From Planctomycetaceae bacterium UBA4732 (GTDB lineage Bacteria; Planctomycetota; Planctomycetia; Gemmatales; Gemmataceae), in the NCBI GenBank assembly GCA_002404095.1, contig DHJA01000083.1, positions 30,816 through 38,330 of the forward strand: a DNA stretch of 7,515 bases, read 5' to 3'. Position 1 is the first letter of the stretch, and each line of letters opens with the position of its first letter. The notes beneath the pieces were generated by a model. That model searched no databases. It was given only the letters and a program-made list of their open reading frames with translations, and had not been told where the DNA came from. This document shows, piece after piece, positions 1-6,462 of this stretch. The translations under genes were made by a program, and so were the position numbers.

Positions 1-68
1 GATCGCCCTCCGGACTCAGGCCGCTGATAGGTTCGGTCTTGGAGCCCCCTAGGGCGACCGAGATAAAG

Positions 69-98
69 CCCCGGGCGAACGTACTCGTGAGTCCGGGG
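69..98 (-). terminator. Possible terminator hairpin downstream of the PhnD-like gene
   Basis: A perfect 6-bp GC stem is formed by CCCCGG (69-74) and CCGGGG (93-98). The loop holds a smaller hairpin, ACTC/GAGT when read on the minus strand. On that strand the stem is followed by CTTTATCT (68-61), a weak T-rich tail, and it lies 28 bases past the stop codon of the substrate-binding protein gene. This layout fits a weak intrinsic terminator, but the tail is not a clean T-run. It may equally be a member of the GC-rich intergenic repeats seen elsewhere in the window. The remainder of 1-126 shows no gene that I can support. Confidence 0.35.
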
Positions 99-126
99 TG
101 CGAGGACTTCGAGAGGTACGCCCCGC

Positions 127-1035
127 TTACTTCACGGTCGGCGGTGGATACGCCTTGGCGATTTCGCGCAGCGACTTCTCGTAGTCGGCGGGGATCGCCT
201 CGAAGCCCGTCACGCGGTTGGCCCTGAGCAACGTCTGCGCCTTGGGGTTTTCTCTAGCGGCGATGAGGCCGTCGCGGAACGCATCCAGGATTCGATCGCT
301 GAGGACGCCGGGCTGGTAAGCGATGACGGCGCACGGGAACGCTTCCGACTGCTGTACCGTCTTGAGCTTGGCGGCGCGGCCGGGTTTGCTCTTTTGGTAC
401 GCCTCATAGACGACCTCATCGACGACCACTCCCTGCGCGTCGTCGTCCACCACGTCGTCGAGGGCGTCTACCGCGTTGCTCGACCCAATGACTTTGGCGA
501 AGAATTTCTCCGGGCAGTCGCCCGACGGACAGCAACGACGTTCTAGGAACAGCCGGCAGTGTTCGCTGCTCATCCGCGGCAGTTCGATGATCTTGCCCTT
601 GAGATTGACGCCGTTGGCGACCTTGCTGTCGGCCCGCACGACCAAATGAGCGCGGAGATAGGCGGGGCCGTTGACGACGATGACCAGCGGCTTGAGCGTG
701 GGATAATTCTGATGCACCCAGGCGAACTCGACGCCGTGGAAGACGCCAAGCTGGACTTCGTCGTCCTTGAGTTTGCGTGCGAGGGTTTCGCAGTCGCCGG
801 CCGGCATGAGGTCGCCGCCGACTCCGGTTTGGTTTTCCATCAACGTTTTCATCGGCCGTAACCCGATCGGGATGAGCAACTCGGGCACGTCCCGAAACAG
901 GGTCTTGACAAGACCGATGCGAACCGCCGCGGGTTCTGATCGCCCCGCGGCCGGCGCTAGGTTCATTGCGACGACCGTCAAAAGCCCGGCCGCCGCGACC
1001 GCGGCGCCGCATCTCGTCCACGTCCACCGATTCAT
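127..1035 (-). CDS. PhnD-type (phosphate/phosphonate-like) ABC transporter substrate-binding protein
   Basis: This 302-residue protein is probably a periplasmic solute-binding protein of the PhnD/SsuA class, which captures a small oxyanion or similar ligand for an ABC importer. Residues 1-31 look like a signal peptide: the n-region contains Arg, the hydrophobic core is AAVAAAGLLTVVAM, and cleavage would fall near AAG. The mature part starts with the strand VRIGLVKTLFRDV. It continues with the family-like segments DCETLARKLKDDEVQLGVFHG (residues 81-101), LVVRADSKV (131-139) and the hinge strand LKGKIIELP (145-153), then a C-terminal helical lobe. The length is normal for the family. The start is supported by AAGGAG 9 nt upstream of the ATG. 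Cys160, Cys168, Cys169 and Cys174 form an unusual cluster. No permease or ATPase lies beside it, so the ligand is unknown; it may be an orphan binding protein or act as a sensor. Confidence 0.8.
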   Translation of the reverse strand: MNRWTWTRCGAAVAAAGLLTVVAMNLAPAAGRSEPAAVRIGLVKTLFRDVPELLIPIGLRPMKTLMENQTGVGGDLMPAGDCETLARKLKDDEVQLGVFHGVEFAWVHQNYPTLKPLVIVVNGPAYLRAHLVVRADSKVANGVNLKGKIIELPRMSSEHCRLFLERRCCPSGDCPEKFFAKVIGSSNAVDALDDVVDDDAQGVVVDEVVYEAYQKSKPGRAAKLKTVQQSEAFPCAVIAYQPGVLSDRILDAFRDGLIAARENPKAQTLLRANRVTGFEAIPADYEKSLREIAKAYPPPTVK

Positions 1036-1141
1036 GGCATCTCACTCCTTGGTTGCCGTTCCGGTGGGCTTGGCGTCAAGAGGGAAGCGCGCCGGACATA
1101 ATGGAAAGAACAGGGAAAATCCAGATCGTCTCTTTTAGCGT

Positions 1142-1223
1142 CTGTCCCACAAGAGGGCGAGGAGACCTCGCCCCTACGCACGATCTGCTGTAGGGGCGGG
1201 GTTTCCCCGCCCTTCTGGAACAG
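1142..1223. repeat. MITE/REP-like double-hairpin intergenic repeat
   Basis: Two 23-bp inverted arms (1155-1177 and 1190-1212) match at 20 of 23 positions around a 12-nt spacer. Each arm is itself a perfect 8-bp hairpin with a 3-nt loop: GGGCGAGG-AGA-CCTCGCCC on the left and GGGCGGGG-TTT-CCCCGCCC on the right. Imperfect outer termini CTGTCCCA (1142-1149) and TGGAACAG (1216-1223) extend the inversion. The element fills most of the space between the TolC-like and PhnD-like genes and ends 4 nt short of the TolC-like stop codon. It has no coding capacity and no T-run, so it looks more like a dispersed palindromic element or mRNA 3' stabiliser than a classic terminator. Confidence 0.75.
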
Positions 1224-1227
1224 GCTC

Positions 1228-2547
1228 TTACTTTTGCTCTGGCTCCGTCGCGGCCGTCTCGAAGCCGGCGTCGAAACCGCCGCCCGTTACGCGCTCCAGG
1301 TTGGCCAGCGCGGTCAGACGGCGAAACCTGATAAGGTTGGCGTCCACACGAATCAGCGTCGTGCGCAGACCCGCGTTGACGAGGTCGTCCACGCCGGGAT
1401 AGCCCGCCTTATCCGGGTTAAACTTGTTCTTGGAAAGGTCGTTGGAATACTCCTCCAGCCCCACGGCGGCCTTCTCCAATTTGGGCGCCGACTCGTCGAA
1501 CTGCTTCCAACGCAGGTAAGCGTCCACTGCCTCCAAGCCGATGAGATTGCGCGTCTTCTCGCTCAGCGCTTCGGCGCGATCGTGCCACGCTCCCGCTTGT
1601 TCCTGGCGGGAATGGCGGGAGCCGGTCAGCGTCACCGCCATTTCCGGCGCGAGCGGGCCGGGCCGATAGTCCGGGTCGAACTGGCCGACGCCTAACGGGG
1701 TGGCATGAATGTCGCCGCCCAAAGCGAAGGTCCGCGCCGGCGAGAAGAGAATGCGACCTTGCGCGTCCACTTCCAGGCAAAACACTCGCTCCGCCGTCGC
1801 CGCCTGGATGACTTCGCCGCGCCGCGACAGGGCCAGCTGCACGATCACGTCGCGCTCGACCTTGGTTTGTACGTCAGGGAGCTTCGTTCCCACCACGTCG
1901 ATGGGGCAATCCGGGCCGAGGCCGAGCGCTTCGCGCAGCGCCGCCAAGGCGCGCTGCTCGCCTGCCGTCGCTTCCTCGCCGCGGCCTTCCAATAAGGTGA
2001 CAAACGAGTCCACGAGCGCGAGCTGTTCGTCCTTGAATACATCCCTGCGACCTTTTTCCGCCGCGGTTTTGACGAGGTCTTTGAGGTCGTTGAGCCGGAC
2101 CTTGGCGTCGGCGGCGGTTTTCATCTGCTCCCGCGCGAACAGGACGGCGAGATAGCTGAAGGTGGCCGCGTTGCGGGCGTCGCACTCGGCCGTTTGCAAG
2201 CTGGCCGCCGCGATGGACACACCGAGGGCGGCCTGTTTCTTGCGGATGGGCACGTCGCGGGCGATCAGGGCGCCCAGTTTGATGCGGTCCACCGCTTCCG
2301 ATTTCAGCTGGGCGCCGGTAAGGCTAGCGCGAGCGGCGATGACGGTCGGCTGACACTCCACCGCCGTCGCGCGGGCGGTTGCTATATCAAACACCCGTGG
2401 CGCGGCGGCGGGGACTACAATTTGGCTAGGCAACGTGGCCGGCCGTTCCGCGGCCTGGCCGTTGGGGCAGAGGGAAAGCAGCACAGGTGCGGCAAGACCG
2501 CCCAGAATACGGGCGTGCCGGCGCCATAACGAACGCGAGGCTCGCAT
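1228..2547 (-). CDS. TolC-like outer-membrane efflux-type protein
   Basis: This 439-residue protein resembles the outer-membrane efflux protein (TolC/OEP) family, whose trimers form channels from periplasm to exterior. Residues 1-33 look like a signal peptide: RASRSLWRRHAR, then the hydrophobic ILGGLAAPVLLSL, with cleavage near GQAA. The rest is mainly long Ala-, Leu- and Glu-rich helices in two halves. The first is residues 55-210; the second is about 320-420 and ends with ALANLERVTGGGF (413-425), which matches the usual OEP C-terminal pattern. The middle (255-310) is strand-rich and may form part of the barrel. A TTG at 2577 and ATGs at 2562 and 2556 are in frame, but I chose the ATG at 2547 because GAGG sits 9 nt upstream and it gives the cleanest signal peptide. 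Conservation is weak, and no pump or membrane-fusion partner lies in the window. It is upstream of, and codirectional with, the PhnD-like gene. Confidence 0.7.
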   Translation of the reverse strand: MRASRSLWRRHARILGGLAAPVLLSLCPNGQAAERPATLPSQIVVPAAAPRVFDIATARATAVECQPTVIAARASLTGAQLKSEAVDRIKLGALIARDVPIRKKQAALGVSIAAASLQTAECDARNAATFSYLAVLFAREQMKTAADAKVRLNDLKDLVKTAAEKGRRDVFKDEQLALVDSFVTLLEGRGEEATAGEQRALAALREALGLGPDCPIDVVGTKLPDVQTKVERDVIVQLALSRRGEVIQAATAERVFCLEVDAQGRILFSPARTFALGGDIHATPLGVGQFDPDYRPGPLAPEMAVTLTGSRHSRQEQAGAWHDRAEALSEKTRNLIGLEAVDAYLRWKQFDESAPKLEKAAVGLEEYSNDLSKNKFNPDKAGYPGVDDLVNAGLRTTLIRVDANLIRFRRLTALANLERVTGGGFDAGFETAATEPEQK

Positions 2548-2758
2548 GGGGTCCATCCTCATAAGGTGGGAAGTCAAAGGGAAGGCGACGGCGGGCCGTC
2601 GATTCCGGGGCGGCGGTATCCAATGCGCCCGGCCCCGGAAGCATAATCGGTTGAAGTTAAAGGGTATCTGGATGAGCGCGGGGATTTCGGCGGCCGCGAT
2701 CCGGATTTGGTGGTACGAAGTTGGCGTCTGAATGGATTGGGAGGACGCCTAAGACTTT

Positions 2759-2872
2759 GGCGAGCCGGGTCGCGTAAGCGCCCGGAGATGGCGAGCCGGG
2801 TCGCGTAAGCGCCCGGAGATGGTTTCAGCGACTGCACCCATCTCCGGGCGCTTACGCGACCCGGCTCGCCAT
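2759..2872. repeat. 31-bp palindromic repeat: two tandem copies plus one inverted copy
   Basis: A 31-bp unit beginning GGCGAGCCGGG occurs exactly at 2759-2789 and again at 2790-2820, and as an exact reverse complement at 2840-2870. The second and inverted copies extend to a perfect 35-bp stem (2788-2822 with 2838-2872) around a 15-nt loop. Within each unit CCGGG and CGC pair with GCG and CCCGG across a GTAA tetraloop, leaving one bulged T. So every unit can fold alone, or the second and third copies can pair with each other. The layout resembles REP/BIME-like dispersed palindromes. No coding capacity is evident. The array ends 4 nt before the stop codon of the possible small ORF at 2877. Confidence 0.85.
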
Positions 2873-2876
2873 AGTG

Positions 2877-3020
2877 TCAGTCCTCAAGGAGCCGCAACAC
2901 TTCCAGGCTGTAGCATCGGAATCCGTCGCTCAGCCGCGATGGTTCCTGTAGCCGCTTCTCTTCGGGACGGTCGGCGACCGCCGGCTTGTCCCGCCCCTCT
3001 TCGCCCCGTTGGTCGAACAT
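2877..3020 (-). CDS. Possible small hypothetical protein (47 residues)
   Basis: I do not recognise this ORF. It encodes a highly charged 47-residue peptide beginning MFDQRGEEGRDK and ending SLEVLRLLED, with no signal peptide or membrane segment. The case for its being real is a strong Shine-Dalgarno (GGAGGG on the minus strand) placed 9 nt before the ATG, the same spacing as other genes here. The open frame continues upstream to a GTG at 3068, but that start has no ribosome-binding site. The 31-bp repeat array begins right after the stop codon, as the other repeat does after the TolC-like gene. Against it are the short length, lack of recognisable family, and high GC content that makes chance ORFs common. 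It could also be the remnant of a longer gene. Confidence 0.3.
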   Translation of the reverse strand: MFDQRGEEGRDKPAVADRPEEKRLQEPSRLSDGFRCYSLEVLRLLED

Positions 3021-3199
3021 TCGATGAAACCCTCCGCGTAAGAGCCGCATCAGACCGCACGAGTCCACTATAAAAAAACTGACAAGTTAGAGGAAGAACA
3101 ACACTGCTTACCGGCCCGAGTTTTCTTCCACTGCTGGCGTTTCGATCCCTTTGCTGCTTCGGATTTACCTGGACTACCCACCTCCGCGCGCCGGTTATA

Positions 3200-3208
3200 T
3201 GGTAAAAT
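3200..3208 (+). promoter_or_regulatory. Possible extended -10 promoter for the beta-helix gene
   Basis: TG at 3200-3201, one spacer base, then TAAAAT at 3203-3208 gives the extended -10 pattern TGnTAnAAT-like with 5 of 6 bases matching TATAAT. No good -35 box is seen 16-18 bases upstream, which extended -10 promoters can tolerate. Transcription would begin near 3215 and leave a leader of about 64 nt before the proposed start at 3279. The pattern resembles the stronger box before the TIGR03000 gene. Confidence 0.4.
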
Positions 3209-3278
3209 AATCGAGGGCTTGGACCTGGAACAGACTCGCAACGTCGCGACCTACCCACATCAATAGAAGGAGGCACCC

Positions 3279-5348
3279 ATATTTTTCTCTTTTCTCTCCA
3301 CCCGTCGGAAGCCAGTTACGGCCCGCCCGACGGTACGATTACGTCTGGAACTCCTTGAGGAGCGGACCCTGTTAAACAGCCGCTTTGTGGTTCCGATAGG
3401 CTCGGCCGACAACGTCACGAACTTCGCCACCTTGCAGGCCGCCCTGGCGACGCCGGGCCTCAATCCTGGCGATATAATCCAGATCGAACCAGGCTCCGCG
3501 CCCGGCAATATCGTAAACGCCGACTTGCCGGCCGTGGCCGGCCTGACGGTTCGGGGCGATCCGACGGCACTCCTCAGCGCGATCCCGCAGTTCACCGTCA
3601 GCGATCTTTTCACGGTGGGGGCGGCGCAGGAGGGCTTCACGTTCCGCAATGTCAACATCGGCCTGATCCGGAATCCTGGCAGTTCGTTCAATGGGCCGCC
3701 GGACGGCACTCTCGTATTTACGGCCGACGGGACCATCGCCGGCTCGGCGGTCGTGGACGTCAGCAGCGGATTTAACCCAGTGACCGGACAGCATTCGGGG
3801 GCCGTCATCGCATTTGAAGGCGTCCACGACGTACTCACCGACAGTACGATTTCGAGCAACCCGGCTGCTAACGGCGTGAGGAGTCTCCTTGCAGTTGTCG
3901 CCCCCAATGGGTCCAGTACGCTTGTCAGCGACAACGTCTTTGACATGTCCAATATAGACAATAACGGCACCGGGGCGGTGTCCTACAGAAATAGTAATTT
4001 CTCTCAGATATCTGTGGTGACGGATCAGCTAACCGGCAACACCTTCTTTACCAGCAACACGGGCGGCATTCTCGACGCCACCGTCGCCATTGACGACCAA
4101 GGATCGCTCTCTGGCTTGACCATTCAGGACAACACCATCTCGGAACCCAGTTCCGATATCACTGCTATCAAACTGAGCAACGACATAACCGGCAGCTTTG
4201 GGTTCCAGAACACCCAAGTCATCGGCAATGTCATCAACTTAGCTGGCGGAATGGGCGTCCGCGTCGACACGGGGTTCGACAGCGCGAGCGTCTTCATCGC
4301 GGGCAACCAGATCAACGCCGGAACATTAGGGAGCGGCGTGTTTTTCGGCTTCTCCGATAACTCGAGCCTAAACGCTGTCGTCCAAGGCAACGACTTCCAC
4401 AACGACGGAGTCGGCGTGGAAATCCGTGGCCTAAGTGCCACCGCCTCCGCGGCGGTCATCGACCTGGGCGGCGGCAGCTTGGGCAGCCTCGGCGGCAACG
4501 ACTTCCGCAGCTACACAGCCACGGCGACCGCCAGTTCCGGGGCCATCGTACTCAACGCCTTCCCTTCGTCGCAGGGGGTCATCACAGCCCAGAAGGACAG
4601 TTTCGCGGCGGGCGTCGATCCCAAGAGCGTGACCTGGGACGGCAGCAAAATGGCCGGCTTGGCCAACGTCGATGAATCCAACAACCTCACGGGCAACGCC
4701 GCCTTCGTCGCCGCCCTTTACGCCGACATCCTCAAACGAGCTGGCGACACGAGCGATGCCAACGACGCCGGCGGCCTGATCGCTCTTCTCAACAGCGGGG
4801 CGCTAACGCAGGCGGCGGCGGCAACGGCCTACGTCCACTCGGCGGAGGCGCTGGCCGTACAGGTGGACGGGCTGTACCTCAAGCTGCTGGGCCGGCCTTC
4901 CGACGCCCCCGGCCGGGCGGGCTTCGTGTCCTTCTTGCGGGGCGGCGGATCGCTGGAACAGGTCATCGTGTTAATGGTCACCTCGCCAGAGTACGCCGCC
5001 CTGACCGGGTCCGACGCCGGCTTCGTCCAGTCGCTGTACAAAAACTTGCTAGGTCGGGCCGGCGCCGACTCCGAAGTCGCCGGCTACCTCGCCGTTCTGC
5101 CGTCGCAGGGCCGCGCCGGCGTGGCCGCCGCCTTCGCGCGATCCACCGAGTTCCGCACGAATGCGGTCCAACAGTTCTACAGCGCCACTTCCGCGCCGAC
5201 GTCGGTCGCAGCACTACTCCCGTCGTTGCTACACCGGGCGGGGGAAACGACGACGGCGGAAATCAACGGCTATGTGTTTTCGGGCTTGTCCCTGCTGGAT
5301 ATCGAAACCGCGTTCGTGAGCAGCCCCGAGTTCTTTGTGAACGGCTAA
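3279..5348 (+). CDS. Secreted parallel beta-helix protein with C-terminal DUF4214 repeats, apparent ATA start
   Basis: This is a probable extracellular or cell-surface protein of 689 residues. The leader (1-36) is rich in Arg and Phe and carries LELLEERTLL at 23-32, the motif found after short basic leaders in many planctomycete exported proteins. Residues 48-455 are Asn-, Gly-, Ser- and Thr-rich with repeated short strands and NxI/NTI turns, as in right-handed parallel beta-helix (pectate-lyase-like) folds. No catalytic triad could be assigned. Residues 475-689 hold about four DUF4214-like helical units. The clearest are VDGLYLKLLGRPSDAPGRAG (from 529) and VQSLYKNLLGRAGADSEVAG (from 583); the last is degenerate. 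The first ATG/GTG/TTG in frame is GTG at 3387, which would delete the leader motif and lacks a ribosome-binding site. The frame opens after TAG at 3264, and AAGGAGG lies 5 nt before ATA at 3279. The role may be adhesion, matrix or carbohydrate binding. Confidence 0.75.
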   Translation: MFFSFLSTRRKPVTARPTVRLRLELLEERTLLNSRFVVPIGSADNVTNFATLQAALATPGLNPGDIIQIEPGSAPGNIVNADLPAVAGLTVRGDPTALLSAIPQFTVSDLFTVGAAQEGFTFRNVNIGLIRNPGSSFNGPPDGTLVFTADGTIAGSAVVDVSSGFNPVTGQHSGAVIAFEGVHDVLTDSTISSNPAANGVRSLLAVVAPNGSSTLVSDNVFDMSNIDNNGTGAVSYRNSNFSQISVVTDQLTGNTFFTSNTGGILDATVAIDDQGSLSGLTIQDNTISEPSSDITAIKLSNDITGSFGFQNTQVIGNVINLAGGMGVRVDTGFDSASVFIAGNQINAGTLGSGVFFGFSDNSSLNAVVQGNDFHNDGVGVEIRGLSATASAAVIDLGGGSLGSLGGNDFRSYTATATASSGAIVLNAFPSSQGVITAQKDSFAAGVDPKSVTWDGSKMAGLANVDESNNLTGNAAFVAALYADILKRAGDTSDANDAGGLIALLNSGALTQAAAATAYVHSAEALAVQVDGLYLKLLGRPSDAPGRAGFVSFLRGGGSLEQVIVLMVTSPEYAALTGSDAGFVQSLYKNLLGRAGADSEVAGYLAVLPSQGRAGVAAAFARSTEFRTNAVQQFYSATSAPTSVAALLPSLLHRAGETTTAEINGYVFSGLSLLDIETAFVSSPEFFVNG

Positions 5349-5373
5349 TGGACGAAGTCCAGGTCGCCCGACC
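5349..5373 (+). other. Two small adjacent hairpins after the beta-helix stop codon
   Basis: TGGAC-GAA-GTCCA (5349-5361) and GGTC-GCCC-GACC (5362-5373) are perfect short stems placed back to back immediately after the TAA. No T-run follows, so they are not a standard intrinsic terminator. They may protect the mRNA 3' end or be coincidental in GC-rich sequence. Confidence 0.3.
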
Positions 5374-5384
5374 GCAAGGATACT

Positions 5385-5457
5385 TGGTGGTGTGTTGATT
5401 TGTCCTATAAGTCATATAGGTTCTATAGGACTTATAGATCAAACCGACACACTACCA
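5385..5457. repeat. 73-bp AT-rich imperfect palindrome before the GTPase gene
   Basis: The outer arms, TGGTGGTGTGTTGATTTG (5385-5402) and CAAACCGACACACTACCA (5440-5457), are complementary at 15 of 18 positions; as RNA, two of the three exceptions are G-U pairs. Inside lie two further self-complementary segments, CCTATA-AGTCA-TATAGG and CTATA-GGACT-TATAG, with the TATAGG/CCTATA word repeated. The block is much richer in A+T than its surroundings. It ends at the AGGA ribosome-binding site (5457-5460) of the GTPase gene, so an RNA fold could influence GTPase translation or end transcription of the upstream gene. A dispersed repeat is the other explanation. Confidence 0.7.
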
Positions 5458-5469
5458 GGAATCACGGAC

Positions 5470-6462
5470 ATGGCCGTCAACCTGACGCCGCAATATCACG
5501 AGGCGGAGCTTGAGTACAAGCGCGCCCAAACTGCCGAAGAACGTCTGGAATGTCTCAAGAAGATGTGGCAACTCGTGCCCAAGCACAAGGCCAGCGAAAA
5601 GCTTCAGGCCGAACTGAAGACGAAAATCAGCGAGACCAAAGAAGAGGTCGAAAGCGATCGCAAAAATCCGAAAAAGGCCGGCGTCAGTTACAAGATTCCA
5701 CGGCAAGGCGCCGGCCAAGTACTCCTTTTGGGAGGGCCGAACGCGGGTAAGAGCCGACTGTTGACGCGCCTGACGCGGGCCACGCCGGAGGTGGCGCCGT
5801 ACCCGTTCACCACGCGCGAGCCGTACGCCGGCATGATGGAGTGGGAAGACGTGCGCGTGCAGCTGATCGACACGCCGCCGATCACGCCGGATTATTTGGA
5901 GGGATGGCAGACGAGCATGGTCCGCTCGGCCGACGCCTGCGTTCTCGTGGTCGATCTCGCGGACGACGACGGCCCGTTTGCGGCCGACGCCGTGATCGAG
6001 CGCTTGGCCCAGGTCAAGACGGTGCTTGTCGGTCAGCCGCCGACCGAAAACCCTGACCCGTCCGTCCAGCACGTCCGAACGCTGCTGGCGGCCAACAAGC
6101 TCGACGCCGACGGCGCGGCCGACCGGCTGGATGTGGTGCGCGAGATGTTCGCCGAACGTTTTCCGATTCACGCTCTCGACGTTGAATCCGGCAACGCAAT
6201 TGAGACATTGCGCACCGCTATTTACCAGTTTCTGAATAAGATTCGCGTCTACACGAAGCGGCCGGGCAAACCGGCCGACATGGATTCGCCCTTCACTTGC
6301 CCCGTCGGCAGCACCGTGGGGCAGATGGCCGAGTTGGTCCACCGCGACCTGGCGGAGAAGCTGAAATCGGCCCGCATTTGGGGGCAAGGTGCATTCGACG
6401 GCCAAACCGTCACGCGCGACCATGTGCTACACGACAAGGACGTGGTGGAACTACACGCCTGA
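5470..6462 (+). CDS. Obg/DRG-like GTPase with C-terminal TGS domain
   Basis: This 330-residue cytoplasmic P-loop GTPase resembles the DRG branch of the Obg family, whose members generally associate with ribosomes or translation factors. Residues 10-72 are a charged helical, probably coiled-coil region similar in placement to the DRG N-terminus. The G domain has G1 GGPNAGKS (88-95), G2 FTT (113-115), G3 DTPP (134-137) and G4 NKLD (209-212), with a G5-like VESGNA further on. Residues 258-330 form a TGS domain beginning IRVYTKRPG and ending KDVVELHA. The usual G3 glycine is proline here. I chose the ATG at 5470 because AGGA lies 9 nt upstream and the protein then starts MAVNLTPQYHEAE; an extension to 5392 would be read from the palindrome. 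It lies 121 bases after the beta-helix gene and may be expressed separately. The exact partner is not evident. Confidence 0.88.
   Translation: MAVNLTPQYHEAELEYKRAQTAEERLECLKKMWQLVPKHKASEKLQAELKTKISETKEEVESDRKNPKKAGVSYKIPRQGAGQVLLLGGPNAGKSRLLTRLTRATPEVAPYPFTTREPYAGMMEWEDVRVQLIDTPPITPDYLEGWQTSMVRSADACVLVVDLADDDGPFAADAVIERLAQVKTVLVGQPPTENPDPSVQHVRTLLAANKLDADGAADRLDVVREMFAERFPIHALDVESGNAIETLRTAIYQFLNKIRVYTKRPGKPADMDSPFTCPVGSTVGQMAELVHRDLAEKLKSARIWGQGAFDGQTVTRDHVLHDKDVVELHA

Larger units (their letters stand above)
2548..3278. other. Long intergenic region between divergent gene sets
   Basis: About 730 bases separate the leftward TolC-like gene from the rightward beta-helix gene. Positions 2548-2758 should hold the promoter and leader of the TolC-like gene. 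I see no convincing -35/-10 pair there, only a weak TATGCT-like box near 2640-2650 on the minus strand. Positions 2759-2872 hold three copies of a 31-bp repeat, 2877-3020 a possible short ORF, and 3200-3208 an extended -10-like box for the rightward gene. Other open frames here lack ribosome-binding sites and family resemblance. Positions 3069-3190 are locally AT-richer, with a run of seven A at 3072-3078, and hold nothing I can name. Confidence 0.6.

Noticed and set aside
39..227. Short plus-strand frame at the left edge
   Set aside because: It overlaps the 3' end of the PhnD-like gene antisense and lacks a ribosome-binding site or recognisable content.
2759..2872. Repeats considered as a CRISPR array
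   Set aside because: The direct copies are adjacent with no spacer, the third is inverted, and no cas genes are present.
2884..3276. 130-codon minus-strand frame in the intergenic region
   Set aside because: It has no ribosome-binding site or recognisable family and overlaps the better-supported 47-codon ORF in another frame.
3260..3970. Open frame of 236 codons on the minus strand over the start of the beta-helix gene
   Set aside because: It is antisense to the beta-helix coding region, with no recognisable domain, and its 3' part overlaps the strong plus-strand ribosome-binding site.
5392..5469. Upstream extension of the GTPase to a non-ATG start at 5392
   Set aside because: It would be encoded by the palindrome, has no ribosome-binding site, and the ATG at 5470 has AGGA at proper spacing.
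5452..6423. Long open frame (323 codons) on the minus strand across the GTPase gene
   Set aside because: It lies antisense to a gene with clear GTPase motifs and shows no family resemblance; long antisense frames are expected in GC-rich codon-biased DNA.
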